Below the pieces are notes generated by a model. It searched no databases, was not told the DNA's origin, and was given only the letters and a program-made list of their open reading frames with translations. A DNA stretch of 64,000 nt from positions 2,495,001 to 2,559,000 of the forward strand of contig JAMJFZ010002307.1 of NCBI GenBank assembly GCA_026225945.1, written 5' to 3'. Each line of letters starts with the position of its first letter. The first letter of the stretch is position 1. Shown here one piece after another: positions 24,426-35,213 of this stretch. The translations under genes and the position numbers were made by a program. This DNA comes from Cricetomys ansorgei (taxonomy: Eukaryota > Chordata > Mammalia > Rodentia > Nesomyidae).

Positions 24426-25470
24426 ACTACGATACATAGTGTGTGGCAGGCCCCGCTAGATGAAACACAGCAACACATGAGTCGTTCAAGGCCAGTGTTC
24501 CCTAGAGCCCAAATCACAAAGGAAGAGTCAGAAAACAAACAAATACACAAAGTACCTTCAGACAGGAACAGGCGTTCAAATACTTCAATAGCCAGAGAGG
24601 TGGTTTCGATACTATTCTGATAGTGGTGCTGAGAAGCCCAGCAGCTAAGCTTATGCAGTGCTTAGTAAAATCCGGGCAGCAGACAGCATGATGAATATTC
24701 CCGTGTGTTAACTCAATGGAGCCTAGCAATCCTATGAAGGGGAGAACACAGTTGAATGATTCGCCTGCGTTTGGGAGACTGAAAATGTGGCAGAGGGTAG
24801 AGCTGTATGGGATGGGAATTACCTTAGATAGAATGGTCAGGGGAGATTCTCTGACGAGGAGATACTTAGCGGGACCCTGAACGATGAGAAGGAGCCAGCC
24901 CTGGAATGTTGTGGGGGAAGAGCATTCCTGGCAGAGAGAGAGCTATGTCAGGGCCCTAAAACTGCTTCAGGACAGATTGGTTAAGAAAGTGCAGTGTGGT
25001 TGGCAGAGTGCTTGAGACAGACAGTAATGGGCAAAAGGAAGGGTCAGGAAGGCCTCAGGTGGACAATTCAGGGTGCAATGGGGGCTACTAGGGATGTAAG
25101 AGCTTGAGGCTTCCTCTAGGCGTCACAAGAAGGTGTTGGAAGGTTTAAGACATAGTGTGATAAGCCAGGAGACATATTTTCAGAACCAAGCTGGCTCCTG
25201 GGCACAGAATAGGCTGTAGACACCCCCCCCCCAAGTTGACAGAGCATGTGGGGGGGCTATGACAGGGTCTAGGGGGAGGGGAAGGAGGAGGGGTCCCCAC
25301 TGTGATGGTGGCAGGGAAAGAGTGGCTCCAGTTGGCTTGAGAGGGAAGCCAGCACCTGAGCTGTGGATGAAGTAAGCAGGGAAATCACTGACGGCTGCTG
25401 CGTCTTCAGCCTGACACCAAGACAGCTCTGAACCAACTGTTAAACTGCCAGATATTTTGCAAGCCATCTG
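24426..25470. other. Intergenic, no feature recognised
   Basis: No gene or clear transposon. Short C-runs and G-runs occur at about 25224-25260. Confidence 0.4.
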
Positions 25471-25474
25471 TCAA

Positions 25475-25580
25475 ACGCAGCCATTGTTAGAATTTAAACT
25501 GTATAACTTGCAATTAAATAAACTGCATTAAACAGAGGTAATAAATGCTCCACATTCACCATGTCCTAGCTGCTATGCTT
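25475..25580. promoter_or_regulatory. Possible conserved AT-rich element
   Basis: A short repeat-free AT-rich block with aattaaataaactgcattaa. It could be regulatory, but the support is only its texture. Confidence 0.15.
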
Positions 25581-25774
25581 TCTTGGTATTTTTGCTATTT
25601 TCAGAGGTGACTGACGGCTATAGAGCCATTTAGTGGACACATTACATAATGTGGAACTATTGTGCTTCTAGTGCTGTCGCTCTGGAGCCTGCAGCCAGCC
25701 ATGGGGACAGGATTTACACCATGAAAATGAGCAAATGCTATGAGCCAGAGCTCAAATTATTGCTTATTTTAAGA

Positions 25775-25985
25775 ATTATTTTCATTTTTAAATTTGTCTA
25801 TGTGTGTGTGGGGGGGGTTGGGCATGTGCACATAAGTGTGGGTGCCCTCAGAGAAGAGGGCACCATATCCCCTGGAGCTGGAATTACAGCTGCTTGTGAG
25901 CCACCTGATGTGGGTGCTGGGTCCCAAACCTGGGTCCTCTGTAAGAACAGCAGGTGTGCTTAACCACGGAGTCATCTTTCCAGCC
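25775..25985 (-). mobile_element. B2-type SINE, reverse strand
   Basis: The reversed tail leads through a GT/G-rich stretch to cctggagctggaattacagc, then a reversed head (gcttaaccacggagtcatct, ttccagcccc). Classic B2 layout. Confidence 0.85.
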
Positions 25986-26299
25986 CCATCAAATTATTGC
26001 TTCCTTGATTGACTAGAGTTAAGAACCTCACGGGGGAAACCTGAAGGATGCCAGTCACACTCAAAAGCAAACTGAGTCTGCAGTCACCGAATTATGAATA
26101 GCGCAAAAGAGGAGACAAGCTGCCAGTTTTCAAGGGTCTTATACGGCAGAGAGCCTCTTCTGACTCCCTGTTTATTTCAATCGAAAGTACCAGCATTACC
26201 CAGAGGCAACCATTAAACTATCACCTTGGATGAGAAAGACAGGAAACGAGCTGTTTTGCTTTCATTTACAAGAAGAGCTCTGTCACAGTTTTGATCTAA

Positions 26300-26355
26300 C
26301 CCAGGACTGGCGCAGGCTAGGTAAACGCTCCTTCACAGAGCTCTATTACCAACCC
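26300..26355 (-). mobile_element. ID/B4-type SINE fragment, reverse strand
   Basis: The motif ggcgcaggctaggtaaacgc and ctattaccaaccctcgg resemble a reversed ID-type tRNA head. Short and diverged. Confidence 0.4.
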
Positions 26356-27270
26356 TCGGCTTGCTGTCGAGCTGCTATTACTTGGGTTACATAAGGGGTC
26401 GTAGGCCAGATATAGACCAAACAAAGGATGCGTTCCACACATCTGAGGCGACTGTGTCAGTGAATCTCGTGGCCCTGTTGTAAAATCCCCTTGGAACATG
26501 GGACCCACAGGTGTGTCTGAGGCTGGGTACTGCAATGAGGAGAGTTGAATTCCCTGTGGGAGTGAAAATGCCAGCTCCGCAAGGAAGAGGCCTGTGTTTG
26601 TATCTTAAGAACTCTAAGTAGTTTCTAACAGCCACTCGGTATTTATAATGTGTAATCAAGAGGGGGAGAAGTGTGCTCTTATAGTGAGAATTTTCTGAGG
26701 GTATCTCTGAACAGCAGCAACTCCACTGGAGATTTCTGGAAACAGGGAAACAACAAGAGAAAGGCAAACACGGTAAAGGGAATGTTATTTTTACAGGCTG
26801 AGAAGAGATCTGTGTGGGAAAGAACCAGGCACTGACAGACAGCTCAGTCTCCTGGAACTGAGGATCCCTCCTTGTTTCCTTGTTCCCAGGAGCCTTTGCA
26901 GCAGATTTAACACCAATGGCGGTAGTGGTGGCGCTGTTCGGGGAGATCAGGAGGTGCTTCCAGGTTTTATAGCCCCTCCCCCACTGTTCCTGTGTGTGGA
27001 CAGAAGTGTAATCAGCCAGCTTCCGGCTCCTGCCACTGGCTGCCATGCCTTACGGCCACTGTGGCGGCTCCTTCAGAACTATAAGCCTCTATAAGCTTCT
27101 TTAGGCCTTGGTGCTTTATCCCAGCATCAGAAAAGTGACTGATGGTGGTTTTGCTTTGGTGTTTTCATGGAAGCTGATCTCAAGCCTAGCATCAAACATG
27201 ACTGTTTTTCCAAGGGTAGGGACAGAATTTGCTCAAAGGAGAGGGCATTTACACAGAACAGCCATGGATA
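26356..27270. other. Unique sequence; one long accidental frame
   Basis: Repeat-free. A reverse-strand frame of 219 codons (26387-27046) is long for chance, but I recognise no domain, splice structure or promoter. Confidence 0.4.
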
Positions 27271-27273
27271 TCA

Positions 27274-27344
27274 TATATATACATATATACATATATATAT
27301 GTATGTATACATACTTATATACATATATTTATGTGTATATATAC

Positions 27345-27388
<44 letters not shown>

Positions 27389-27390
27389 GC
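27274..27390 (+). repeat. Compound TA/TATG/CA microsatellite
   Basis: ATAC/ATAT repeats (27274-27345), a CA run (about 27347-27376) and a TA run (27377-27388). Confidence 0.9.
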
Positions 27391-27714
27391 TTATTTTTAA
27401 ATCTTAACTGAAACTCCACTGACAGTGGCTGGTCTAATATCCAGAATGCAATGAAGAACTGTGTCCTTAAAGGCATCCCGGAAATGACTGTGACAGCACA
27501 TCATCTCTCAGGGCCTATTCCAGTGAATAGTTTTCTAGGGAGCTGAGCCAAACCAGTGACTTCAGACTTTAGAATCCCAAGAGTGATCCTGGCCTCCCTC
27601 TGACCTTCCTGACTGGAAGGCATTGCCGGTCCTGGTGGTAGCCCTCTAAGAGTCTAGAAAAATCTGAAGCCTTATGCTCCTACTAAAATCCATCTGACTT
27701 CTCCACTCCAGGGT
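27391..27714. other. Intergenic, no feature recognised
   Basis: Unique-looking sequence without recognisable gene or repeat. Confidence 0.4.
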
Positions 27715-27960
27715 CCACACAGCCCTCTTTAATGTATTTTAGCAAGCTGATAGTCTATAATGATGCAGCTGGCTTCCTAAATTAAAAGCATGCAAAGATT
27801 TGCACAAAATTAAAAGTGTATCTTTTCATTTGGCTTCATTTTAAACAGGCACTGTGAAGAGCTCTTTGGGAAGAGCTGTTTAAACTGAATTACTTGATAA
27901 CTAGACAACATAGTTATTCCTGGGAAAATAAGATAATTTGCTTAGGTGGAAAAAATTAAA
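27715..27960. promoter_or_regulatory. Candidate conserved enhancer block
   Basis: A repeat-free AT-rich block with aaattaaaagcatgcaaaga, a second aaaattaaaag and a near-inverted gaagagctctttgggaagag. The texture resembles developmental non-coding elements. Conservation untested. Confidence 0.25.
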
Positions 27961-28810
27961 CCAGTTTTGTAGCGTCTGTATGTAAAGGTTTAACTGGTTA
28001 AAGACTAACCATGAGGTGCCAGATTTGGTGAGGAAGTGAGGGTGGGGGAGAACTTCTAAAGCCTTTATTGGAATGTGCCTATCTGACTGAAACGCCCAGT
28101 CAAGGAGCACTGTCCTAGGCAGGATATGTGTGTGGAATGAATGTGTGTTGGGCAGGCAAAGGAGTCAATCCATGTTCTCCAAAGGGCTTCGTCCTGTCTC
28201 AGCTTTGAGCTCTCCGACATAATCAGGAAGGGGCTATAAACCATGGATGGCTGAAGTTAGGACAGTGCTCCGTTGGCGGGAATTGACTTCAAGTTTGTGA
28301 GAAGACACCATGTAGCACAGTGATGGGCTCGTGTTTCTTTCTCCATCTCAGAAGACATGAGGTCCATCCTTCTGTGCACAGTACAGAAGGATTTGGATCC
28401 TAGAACTTTCCCTTGGGAACTCCAGGTTCAATATGCATGAATTTGAGTTTGTGTGTGTACGTGTGTGTACATATACAAGTACATGTGAACATGTATAAGT
28501 ACTTGAGTATGAGTGTGTGCATGTATGTCTGTGTGTCTATGTGTGTGTACCCATTTGCATATAATTACTCTATTACAGCAAGGCCCAGTGACCAGATATC
28601 TGGATATCCCACTATTTGTCTAGCAAAAATTACAGCATATGCTCCACATAGACTATTTCCAAAATGTTATGTTTGCTGGGCCTGCTATTCTTGGCAACAG
28701 GCAACATATATTGAGTACAAATTATACACCAAACAGGAGCATGTAATGGTTTGTTCACATTGAAGCACAAGCTGAATGTGATTTTCAATAATAAAGAAAG
28801 GAGGTTGAGA
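27961..28810. other. Intergenic with GT-rich stretch
   Basis: Mostly unique. A degenerate GTGT/ATGT tract lies at 28447-28555 and gives a spurious 116-codon frame. Confidence 0.4.
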
Positions 28811-28814
28811 GGGT

Positions 28815-29180
28815 CAGTTCAGCAGCAGACCCCCATGGTCCACTGGATGGAATTTGAGATCACCTAGGAGACACACCTCTGGGCATGCCTGTGATAATGT
28901 TTCCAGAGAGGCTTAACTGAGGAGGGAAGACCCACTATGAACGTTGGGGGCACCATCCTGAGGACTAGGGTCTAGACCAATAAAAAGGAGAAAGCAAGCT
29001 GAACACCAGCACCATTCCTCTCTGCTCCCTAATGGACACCAAGTGACCAGCCGCCTCAGCCTCCTGTGAAATGCCTTGCCCACCATCACGGCCTGAGCCT
29101 CAAACAGCCAGACCAATGAACCTTCCTCCCTTAAGCTGTTCCCATCAGGTATCTATCTGGTCACAGAGATGAGAAACTTG
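28815..29180 (+). repeat. Dispersed repeat, better-preserved copy
   Basis: Contains ccactggatggaatttgaga, cacctctgggcatgcctgtg, aataaaaaggagaaagcaag and atgaaccttcctcccttaag. A related, more diverged copy lies at 1610-1830. The family is a common rodent interspersed element that I cannot name with confidence. Confidence 0.5.
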
Positions 29181-29214
29181 TCCAGAGTCAGGGTTATAAA
29201 AAGTTATTGTTATT

Positions 29215-29560
29215 TTGACATAAATAAAATGACTTAAATATTGAGATGAAGAATTTAATCTTTCTTAATTTTTAAAATAATTCTTATTTCTCTCATGGTC
29301 TTTAATCAAAATTATGATTACTATTTACCACAAGATAGATAGACAAAATGGCAAAATAAACTTTTCCGGGCTGTTTACAAACTCGGAGATCAGAGCAAGG
29401 GCAGCCAGATGAAAGTCAGTTTTTATACAGCAACTAAGGGAGTAATTCTGCTATTTGTCAATTTATTGTAAGTGCTTCTCCATTAGACTTTAAAAGAGAA
29501 AGTGGCTTCAAATTCTGCAGATTGCAATCTTACTTGGGTAATGCTTACTGAGGGACAAAA
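29215..29560. promoter_or_regulatory. Candidate conserved AT-rich block
   Basis: A repeat-free AT-rich block with several AATT and ATTA cores and no SINE or microsatellite. Possibly a conserved element; inference from texture only. Confidence 0.2.
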
Positions 29561-29654
29561 AGAACATTCGACTTGTTTAAAACCCAAGTCTTCCTGTGCT
29601 GTGCTAAGCTTGTGTGTGAGACACCCAAGCTTAGACCTGTTGAATCCCTAGAAC

Positions 29655-29880
29655 CTATTTCAAGGCTGGCATGGTGGCAAACATCTCTAATTCCAGTCAC
29701 TTTTATGGTGAGATGGTAGGCAGCGATAGGAGAACTGGGAGTTTCGGGTCAGCTAGAATACAGTGTATACACAACAGTGACCTACAAGAGAGACACCCTG
29801 CTTCAAATACGATAGAAGGCGAGCACCAGCACCAAGGTTGCCCTCTGACCCCACCTGCTCACCAGCACTCACATGCATGA

Positions 29881-29929
<49 letters not shown>

Positions 29930-29930
29930 A
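29655..29930 (+). mobile_element. SINE remnant with CA tail
   Basis: Starts aggctggcatggtggcaaac, includes gagagacaccctgcttcaaa, and ends in a pure CA run at 29884-29925. Confidence 0.65.
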
Positions 29931-30665
29931 TGGGGGGACAAAAGGGGAGAAGAGAATACGCGGAAGTTTGAAGAAGTGGCTGGACCATTCACCTCAGGGA
30001 AGACTGGGGTACAGCTGCTGTGAAGAGAGCCTTGTGGCTAGCCCAGCTGGGAGAGAGTGGCAAAGCAGCCCATGCTCGGTCACAGACACCCAACACCAGG
30101 TACTGGGTTGACTCGTGGACTTTAAAATCCCTCCCATCGTGTATATTTCATGAAATAAAATGTTTGCTTCATTGAAGAAATATTAATTAGCATGCATTTT
30201 AAGACATTCTAAAAACTTGCCTCAGCTGCAAAGACTGTGGCGTGAACTCACACCCCATACATTCCTAGAGACTCGTGGTGACCCTTAAAATGACTAAACC
30301 GTGCACCTATGCTGGATGGCTCTGTAGGAAGTACCTGGTGACAGAAAAGCAAGCACTCGCTCCACTGAAAGTCTTCCGCCAGCGGCCCTCCGAGGATGAG
30401 TAGGAGGAAGAGAAGCAATGGATTCACCCACTGTTTCAGGCCACACGGAATCATGTGACAGCACATTCTGTCATGTCTCAAGTAGCATCTCCAGGCTTCT
30501 CGTCATGTGTGATGCCACCTTGCCTTAGTGTCTTCATAACCTTGCTACACGAGATACTGTTTTATTATGTTCCAGGATAGACTGCCTGAGCTGAAGCTCA
30601 AATGCAGTATTTCCAGAAACCAGAGTTAAGTGTGACTCCTACCCCTGCCCCAACACACTTGTCAC
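29931..30665. other. Intergenic, no feature recognised
   Basis: No gene or repeat recognised. Confidence 0.4.
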
Positions 30666-30669
30666 TCTG

Positions 30670-30787
30670 CTTGTTTTTTGACACTGGCTCTCATCTAACT
30701 GAGGCGGGCCCTGAACTCCTGATCCTTCTGCCTCAATCTCCCAAGTGCTGGGATAAAAGAGATGTACCACCACAACTTGTACCTGTG
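30670..30787 (-). mobile_element. B1 SINE, reverse strand, diverged
   Basis: Contains gacactggctctcatctaac, ccctgaactcctgatccttc and ctcccaagtgctgggataaa. Confidence 0.7.
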
Positions 30788-31029
30788 AATTTACTTAAAA
30801 TGTTAAGAGCATCCTAAGAAAGAGAGTTAAACCCTACCTGCCTGAAATCCTTTCTTCAGATTCCAGAACCTGTGCTCTTGGTCGGGTGTTAAAGCCTGTA
30901 GAATAAACGTAACTGGACACAGAGGTTTCACTCTTGTGTACTGCTTAGCTTTATAAAGTTGTAGCCAAAACTATGTCTTGGAATGCTAATTTTAGGTCAA
31001 TTCAATCAAATGCTAAAAGGTTTAGGCTT

Positions 31030-31520
31030 ACTGAGAAATCGCTTTAACGCTTTAACGTGCATCACATCTTTCCGTTGTAACGTCTCTGATCGTGGGAGAA
31101 AATGGAAGCCTCACACACCCTTCGCAAGAATGCAGTGGGGCATTGCAGCCATTTTGCAAAGCTGTCTGTCACTCAGTCACCATATGACTCAGCATCAACC
31201 CCAGCTCAAACCCAAGAGAGCAGAAAACAAGTGCACAGAACTTCACGCCTGGTGCTCAGAGCGTTGTTCCTAAGAGCTCAAGAGAGAATATCCTGAACTC
31301 TATCAAGTGATAAATGGGCAAATAAAATGTGCCATACCCATTCAATGCGATGTTACTTAGCAATACAAAGGGATAAAATATTGTACGCTGCAGCAGGGAT
31401 GAACCCTGAAAACAGGAAATGAAAGAAATCATTGCCGAGGGCAAGGAATCACATGATCCTGTTCACGTGAGACGTCCAAATGGGTAACTCCGTAGAGACA
31501 GAGAGCAGATGGGCCATTCG
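31030..31520 (+). mobile_element. L1 3' fragment
   Basis: Contains aaatgtgccatacccattca, gatgttacttagcaatacaa, ggatgaaccctgaaaacag and atcacatgatcctgttca. These are in the order of the ancient mammalian L1/HAL1 3' end as I remember it. No coding capacity remains. Confidence 0.65.
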
Positions 31521-31634
31521 CATTCACACCAGCATCCATTAATTGGAATGACAGATGAGAATATCTTGATATGGTGCTGTAGAAGCGATTGTATGTTTAA
31601 CAACTTCATCATGTTCGCGATCGATGAAAATGAA

Positions 31635-31705
31635 CTTAAAACGATCCTTTTGCCTCAGCCTCCTAAGCACTGGGATTCCAGGTTCACAGCACCACACCCA
31701 GGCCT
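31635..31705 (-). mobile_element. B1-type fragment, reverse strand
   Basis: Contains ttttgcctcagcctcctaag, cactgggattccaggttcac and accacacccaggcc. Confidence 0.6.
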
Positions 31706-32429
31706 AAGTTATAGCGCTGCCCGGATAGCTGCTCCATTCTGTGAGATCATCTAGTCTTTCTACACATATTTACTGATCCGGTCTGTCTTCAAGAGTCAGG
31801 AGTAAATAAAGAAGCAGGCTTCCTCCTGTGCTTGTGCCTCTGCCTCAAACTGCAGTCCCAGCCTAGTCATCACCGGCCCCTGCTTGTGTTTGATACCGAA
31901 TAATGGAAAACACCTCTGTTCCTGAGAGGCTCACAGTGGAAGAGAGCCACAACTCAGATGTCACACGTCTCAATTTTAGCAGGCCAGTAAGATAAAGACA
32001 ACCTCTCACCTTGTAGCTAAATAAAGATGCAGAACTGTCTGGGCAGCGGTGACAGCCCCAGCTCCCCCGGTTTAGGTGCTAGAAGCCCTTTGGGGCCTTT
32101 TTGTTCGATTGGTTTCATTTGTGCCTGAGAGCATGGGAGTCAGAGTTGATTCTCATGTCGTCTAAGTCATGGCCACGTTCTGCCGCATACATCTCTAGCT
32201 GATGGCATTTTCTCAGTCAACATGTGTCCAAATCAGTGAGTTATGCTTTAAAGTCCATCCCAGTAGTGAACCGTGTGTCTCACGTGCCAACATGCCAGGT
32301 GTTTCTTTCTAGGTATTCAAACTGCATAGCAGATTGTGGGTAATTAAGTAAATCCCACACACAAGTCACTGGAGAGCCTCTTCTGCTCCCTCCCTGCCCG
32401 TAAGCCCCTAACTCCACTTTCACTAAAAC
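31706..32429. other. Intergenic, no feature recognised
   Basis: Repeat-free unique sequence flanking the candidate element to the right. Confidence 0.4.
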
Positions 32430-33080
32430 CACGTTTTGGTGGCTTAAAACTGGTGCAAGTATTTACACCATGAAAACTGGCAGGGACTTCAGGGATTGAG
32501 CTGTTTTGTTGTTAGATCAGAGAAAATGTTTACCACACCAAATGTACTTCAACACCGCGTCCTGTCTGTACATTTGCACTGTGAATAACACACACACAAA
32601 TGGAGGTAACATTTTTCCATCGTGTGAAAGTTATTATTTAAGTAACAAATTGCTCATATATTCAACAAATGACTAAGGTTATTTAAAAAAGTCTTTCTAC
32701 ATAGTACTTTCACCTTAATCACTAAAATAAACAAAGTAACAACCAACTTTCATGTTGGAATTACATTCTTTAATTAATTGCAACTGTAGGCTGGCAAGGA
32801 CTACATGGCTCAGCAGAAATCAATAAAAGCATTCACTGAGATTAATCAGCTTCATGGAATTTATGAGTAATGCATATTTTATTACTGCACATAACTGTGT
32901 GCCTTCTCTATACACCTTTCTGACAGACACATAAACAGATACACTTTTCCCAGAGGACCAGTAAAACGTTCACCACCACACCACCATTGACATCTAAACC
33001 TGACCGCTGCATTCAGGGTATTATAAGTCAGCATTAAAATATGGTAATACTACTTACTTATGAGAAGTAGATAAAATATT
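32430..33080. promoter_or_regulatory. Candidate conserved enhancer block (strongest texture)
   Basis: A 650-base AT-rich block free of SINEs and microsatellites. It holds taattaatt (32771-32779), a perfect GATTAATC palindrome (32840-32847) and an octamer-like taatgcatatttt (32868-32880). Clustered homeodomain/POU-type sites suggest an enhancer. The target gene is unknown; Bhlhe41 lies 14 kb to the right. Confidence 0.35.
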
Positions 33081-33287
33081 CACAGCAAATTCATGACCAC
33101 TATTCTTAAAGGTTGAAATAGTATACTACTTGGTTTCCAGTAAAATTCAAATGGATAAGAGTTGAAGGGAGACTAGGAGGGGGCAGAATAAGTCTAAAAG
33201 GGGCAATATGGAGACAAAAGACAGCTAGGATTTTCTCTGATATGTGGAGCTCTGTGTGGGTGTGCGCCATGAAAGCAACAAGGGGCT

Positions 33288-33477
33288 CTTGGGAAGGAGG
33301 GAGAGACCAGCAAGTGGAGAGGGGCAGTCAGAAGGAGGGGGAGACCAGCAAGGGGAGGGGGGTAGTCAGAAGGAGGGGGAGACCAGCAAGGGGAGGGGGG
33401 TAGTCAGAAGGAGGGGGAGACCAGCAAGGGGAGGGGGGTAGTCAGAAGGAGGGGGAGACCAGCAAGGGGAGGGGGGT
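33288..33477 (+). repeat. 38-base G-rich minisatellite
   Basis: Four identical 38-base units start at 33326, 33364, 33402 and 33440. A diverged fifth unit lies at about 33288-33325. Each unit has runs of 4 to 6 G, so the plus strand has G-quadruplex potential. Confidence 0.95.
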
Positions 33478-33543
33478 AGTCATGGGAGAGCACATATAAG
33501 GACCATGATATGGGTGTGTGAAATACACCCATGAAATGAAATC

Positions 33544-33611
33544 TTATCTTGTGCCTCAGTTTCCTCACTTTCTGATGACATGTATCCATCCAAAGGGCTG
33601 TCCAGTAATTT
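33544..33611 (+). repeat. Local duplication, copy 1 (68 bases)
   Basis: Identical to 34345-34419 except that it lacks seven bases (atcccag) present in copy 2. It sits between the G-rich minisatellite and the GATA microsatellite. Confidence 0.9.
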
Positions 33612-33654
33612 TATAATGAAGCCCATTGCTTTTGGTACTAAAATGAATGTTAGA

Positions 33655-33690
33655 CATATAGATAGACAGATGATGGATGGATAGATAGAT

Positions 33691-33741
<51 letters not shown>

Positions 33742-33765
33742 GCAGGCAGGCAGGCAGACAGAGAA
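33655..33765 (+). repeat. GATA microsatellite with GGCA end
   Basis: GATA/GATG repeats (about 33655-33740), then four GGCA/GGCA-like units (33741-33758) and a CAGACAGA end. Confidence 0.95.
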
Positions 33766-33934
33766 TTTGTCAGATACAACATCTAGGGAGGGCTGTGGCT
33801 ATGGTTTCTCTTTATGCTTGGTAATTAATATTTTTCTCACACAAATACAACAGACACATGCCAGAAAAGGAAGAAGCTGAGAAGCTGTCTGGCCTTCGGT
33901 ATTTAGAAATGACTAAAGCAGCTGGACTTTCACT

Positions 33935-34085
33935 GTGCAACAGGACAGCCACTAACCACCTGTGGCTATGTAAATTTAAGTTGGCTAAAATGAAATACAA
34001 TGAAAAATCCAGTACCTTAGTTTAGCTGACCAAATTTCAAGCGCTCAATAACCACATGTGGCCAGCAGCTGCCATTTCGGTCAAG
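33935..34085. mobile_element. Old non-autonomous hAT element (MER5-like)
   Basis: Imperfect inverted blocks are visible: ccacctgtggctatgtaaat on the left, and ctcaataaccacatgtggcc with agcagctgccatttcgg on the right. This matches the MER5-type hAT palindrome as I remember it. Confidence 0.55.
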
Positions 34086-34269
34086 ACTTTGCCTTTGCCA
34101 GAGAGGCAGATGTGTCACAGTTAAATCTTGTGCTGGTGTTTCAAACCCCAAGGCCAATGCACCTTCTGGCCTGGTGAACCTCAAATAAAAATCAAAGATG
34201 GTGGACAGATGCCAATGCTCTGGTTTATCTGGCTGTCTGGTAGGCAGCGTCTGAGGGGCCGTAAGTATG

Positions 34270-34419
34270 ACAGTGCTGCCTGCAGTCTCCTGCCTGCCTC
34301 AGACCCGGCTCTCCTACTGACTCTATGCAGGAAGAACCAATAATTTATCTTGTGCCTCAGTTTCCTCACTTTCTGATGACATGATCCCAGTATCCATCCA
34401 AAGGGCTGTCCAGTAATTT
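34270..34419 (+). mobile_element. MIR SINE containing local duplication copy 2
   Basis: MIR-like blocks cagacccggctctcctactg and tgtgcctcagtttcctcact occur in order. Bases 34345-34419 are duplicated at 33544-33611. This copy has MIR context on its left, so it is probably the source. Confidence 0.6.
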
Positions 34420-34484
34420 AATGAGTCAGTATGTGTAAGGCCCTAGGAGTATGCCCCAGAATAACTACTGTAAGAGTGCTCTTG

Positions 34485-34700
34485 AAGTTGTACCTGGTGG
34501 CACAGCCTGTAATTTCTGTTATTCAAGAGGCCAAGGAAAGGCATTTCACAAGTTTAAGCCCTGACTGGATTCCAGAGTCAGCTCAAGTTCAGACTGGGCA
34601 ATTTAGTGAGAACCTGTCTCAAAATAAAAATTACAAAAGGGCTGGAAATGTAACTTGGTGACTAGCACACGCAAGTATTGTCTAGATATTCCACATGAAA
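34485..34700 (+). mobile_element. B4-type SINE (B1-like body plus ID-like end)
   Basis: A B1-like part (tacctggtggcacagcctgt, actgggcaatttagtgagaa, cctgtctcaaaat) is followed by an ID-like part (gggctggaaatgtaacttgg, actagcacacgcaag). Confidence 0.6.
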
Positions 34701-34724
34701 ATGATCCCTCTAGGAGGGATCTCA

Positions 34725-35080
34725 TTAAAGCTCAGGAAGTAAGTAAAACTTACAAGTTTAGGAAGTTCCCGAAACTTACAAGGGTCCGAAGACCCTTCCA
34801 AGGTGAAACAAGCGGCAACCATTGCTTGGAAAGAAGGCTCTCTAGCTAGCCAAGCTGCCTGCAAATCTTACAGGTGTCTTCATGACGCATCTTCTGTGTG
34901 GTCAGCATCCACGATGAGGTGGGACTTTGTGGTGATTCAGCTGTTGGGGGGCCACCCATCCTCCTGTAAGCAACTCCTTACCTGTGCTCTGTAAATATGC
35001 CTGGTAAACTCACTGATTTTTGTTGGTGCCTTCTCTGGGGCAACGGATGTAAACTCGTGTCTCCCTAGAACAAGTTAACG
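34725..35080 (+). repeat. Possible solo LTR-like element
   Basis: Contains repeated acttacaag motifs (34748 and 34774) and a tgtaaatatgcctggtaaac block. It shares the tcaggaag/gaaacttacaagg pair with 11925-12245. Assignment is tentative. Confidence 0.3.
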
Positions 35081-35163
35081 TGAGGGCAAAACCCTGAGCT
35101 CAAACTCCAGTAAAACACACATGAACACTCACATGTGGACGTACACATCTCTTTCTCCCCCCC

Positions 35164-35166
<3 letters not shown>

Positions 35167-35209
<43 letters not shown>
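35167..35209 (+). repeat. CA microsatellite
   Basis: Uninterrupted CA run preceded by a C-rich stretch. Confidence 0.95.

Positions 35210-35213
<4 letters not shown>

Noticed and set aside
26387..27046. 219-codon reverse-strand open frame
   Set aside because: Long for chance, but it has no domain, signal peptide or codon pattern I recognise, no CpG promoter and no splice context. A protein search and RNA-seq would decide.
33288..33477. Regular spacing resembling a CRISPR array
   Set aside because: The 38-base units are contiguous with no unique spacers, and the context is a rodent nuclear genome.
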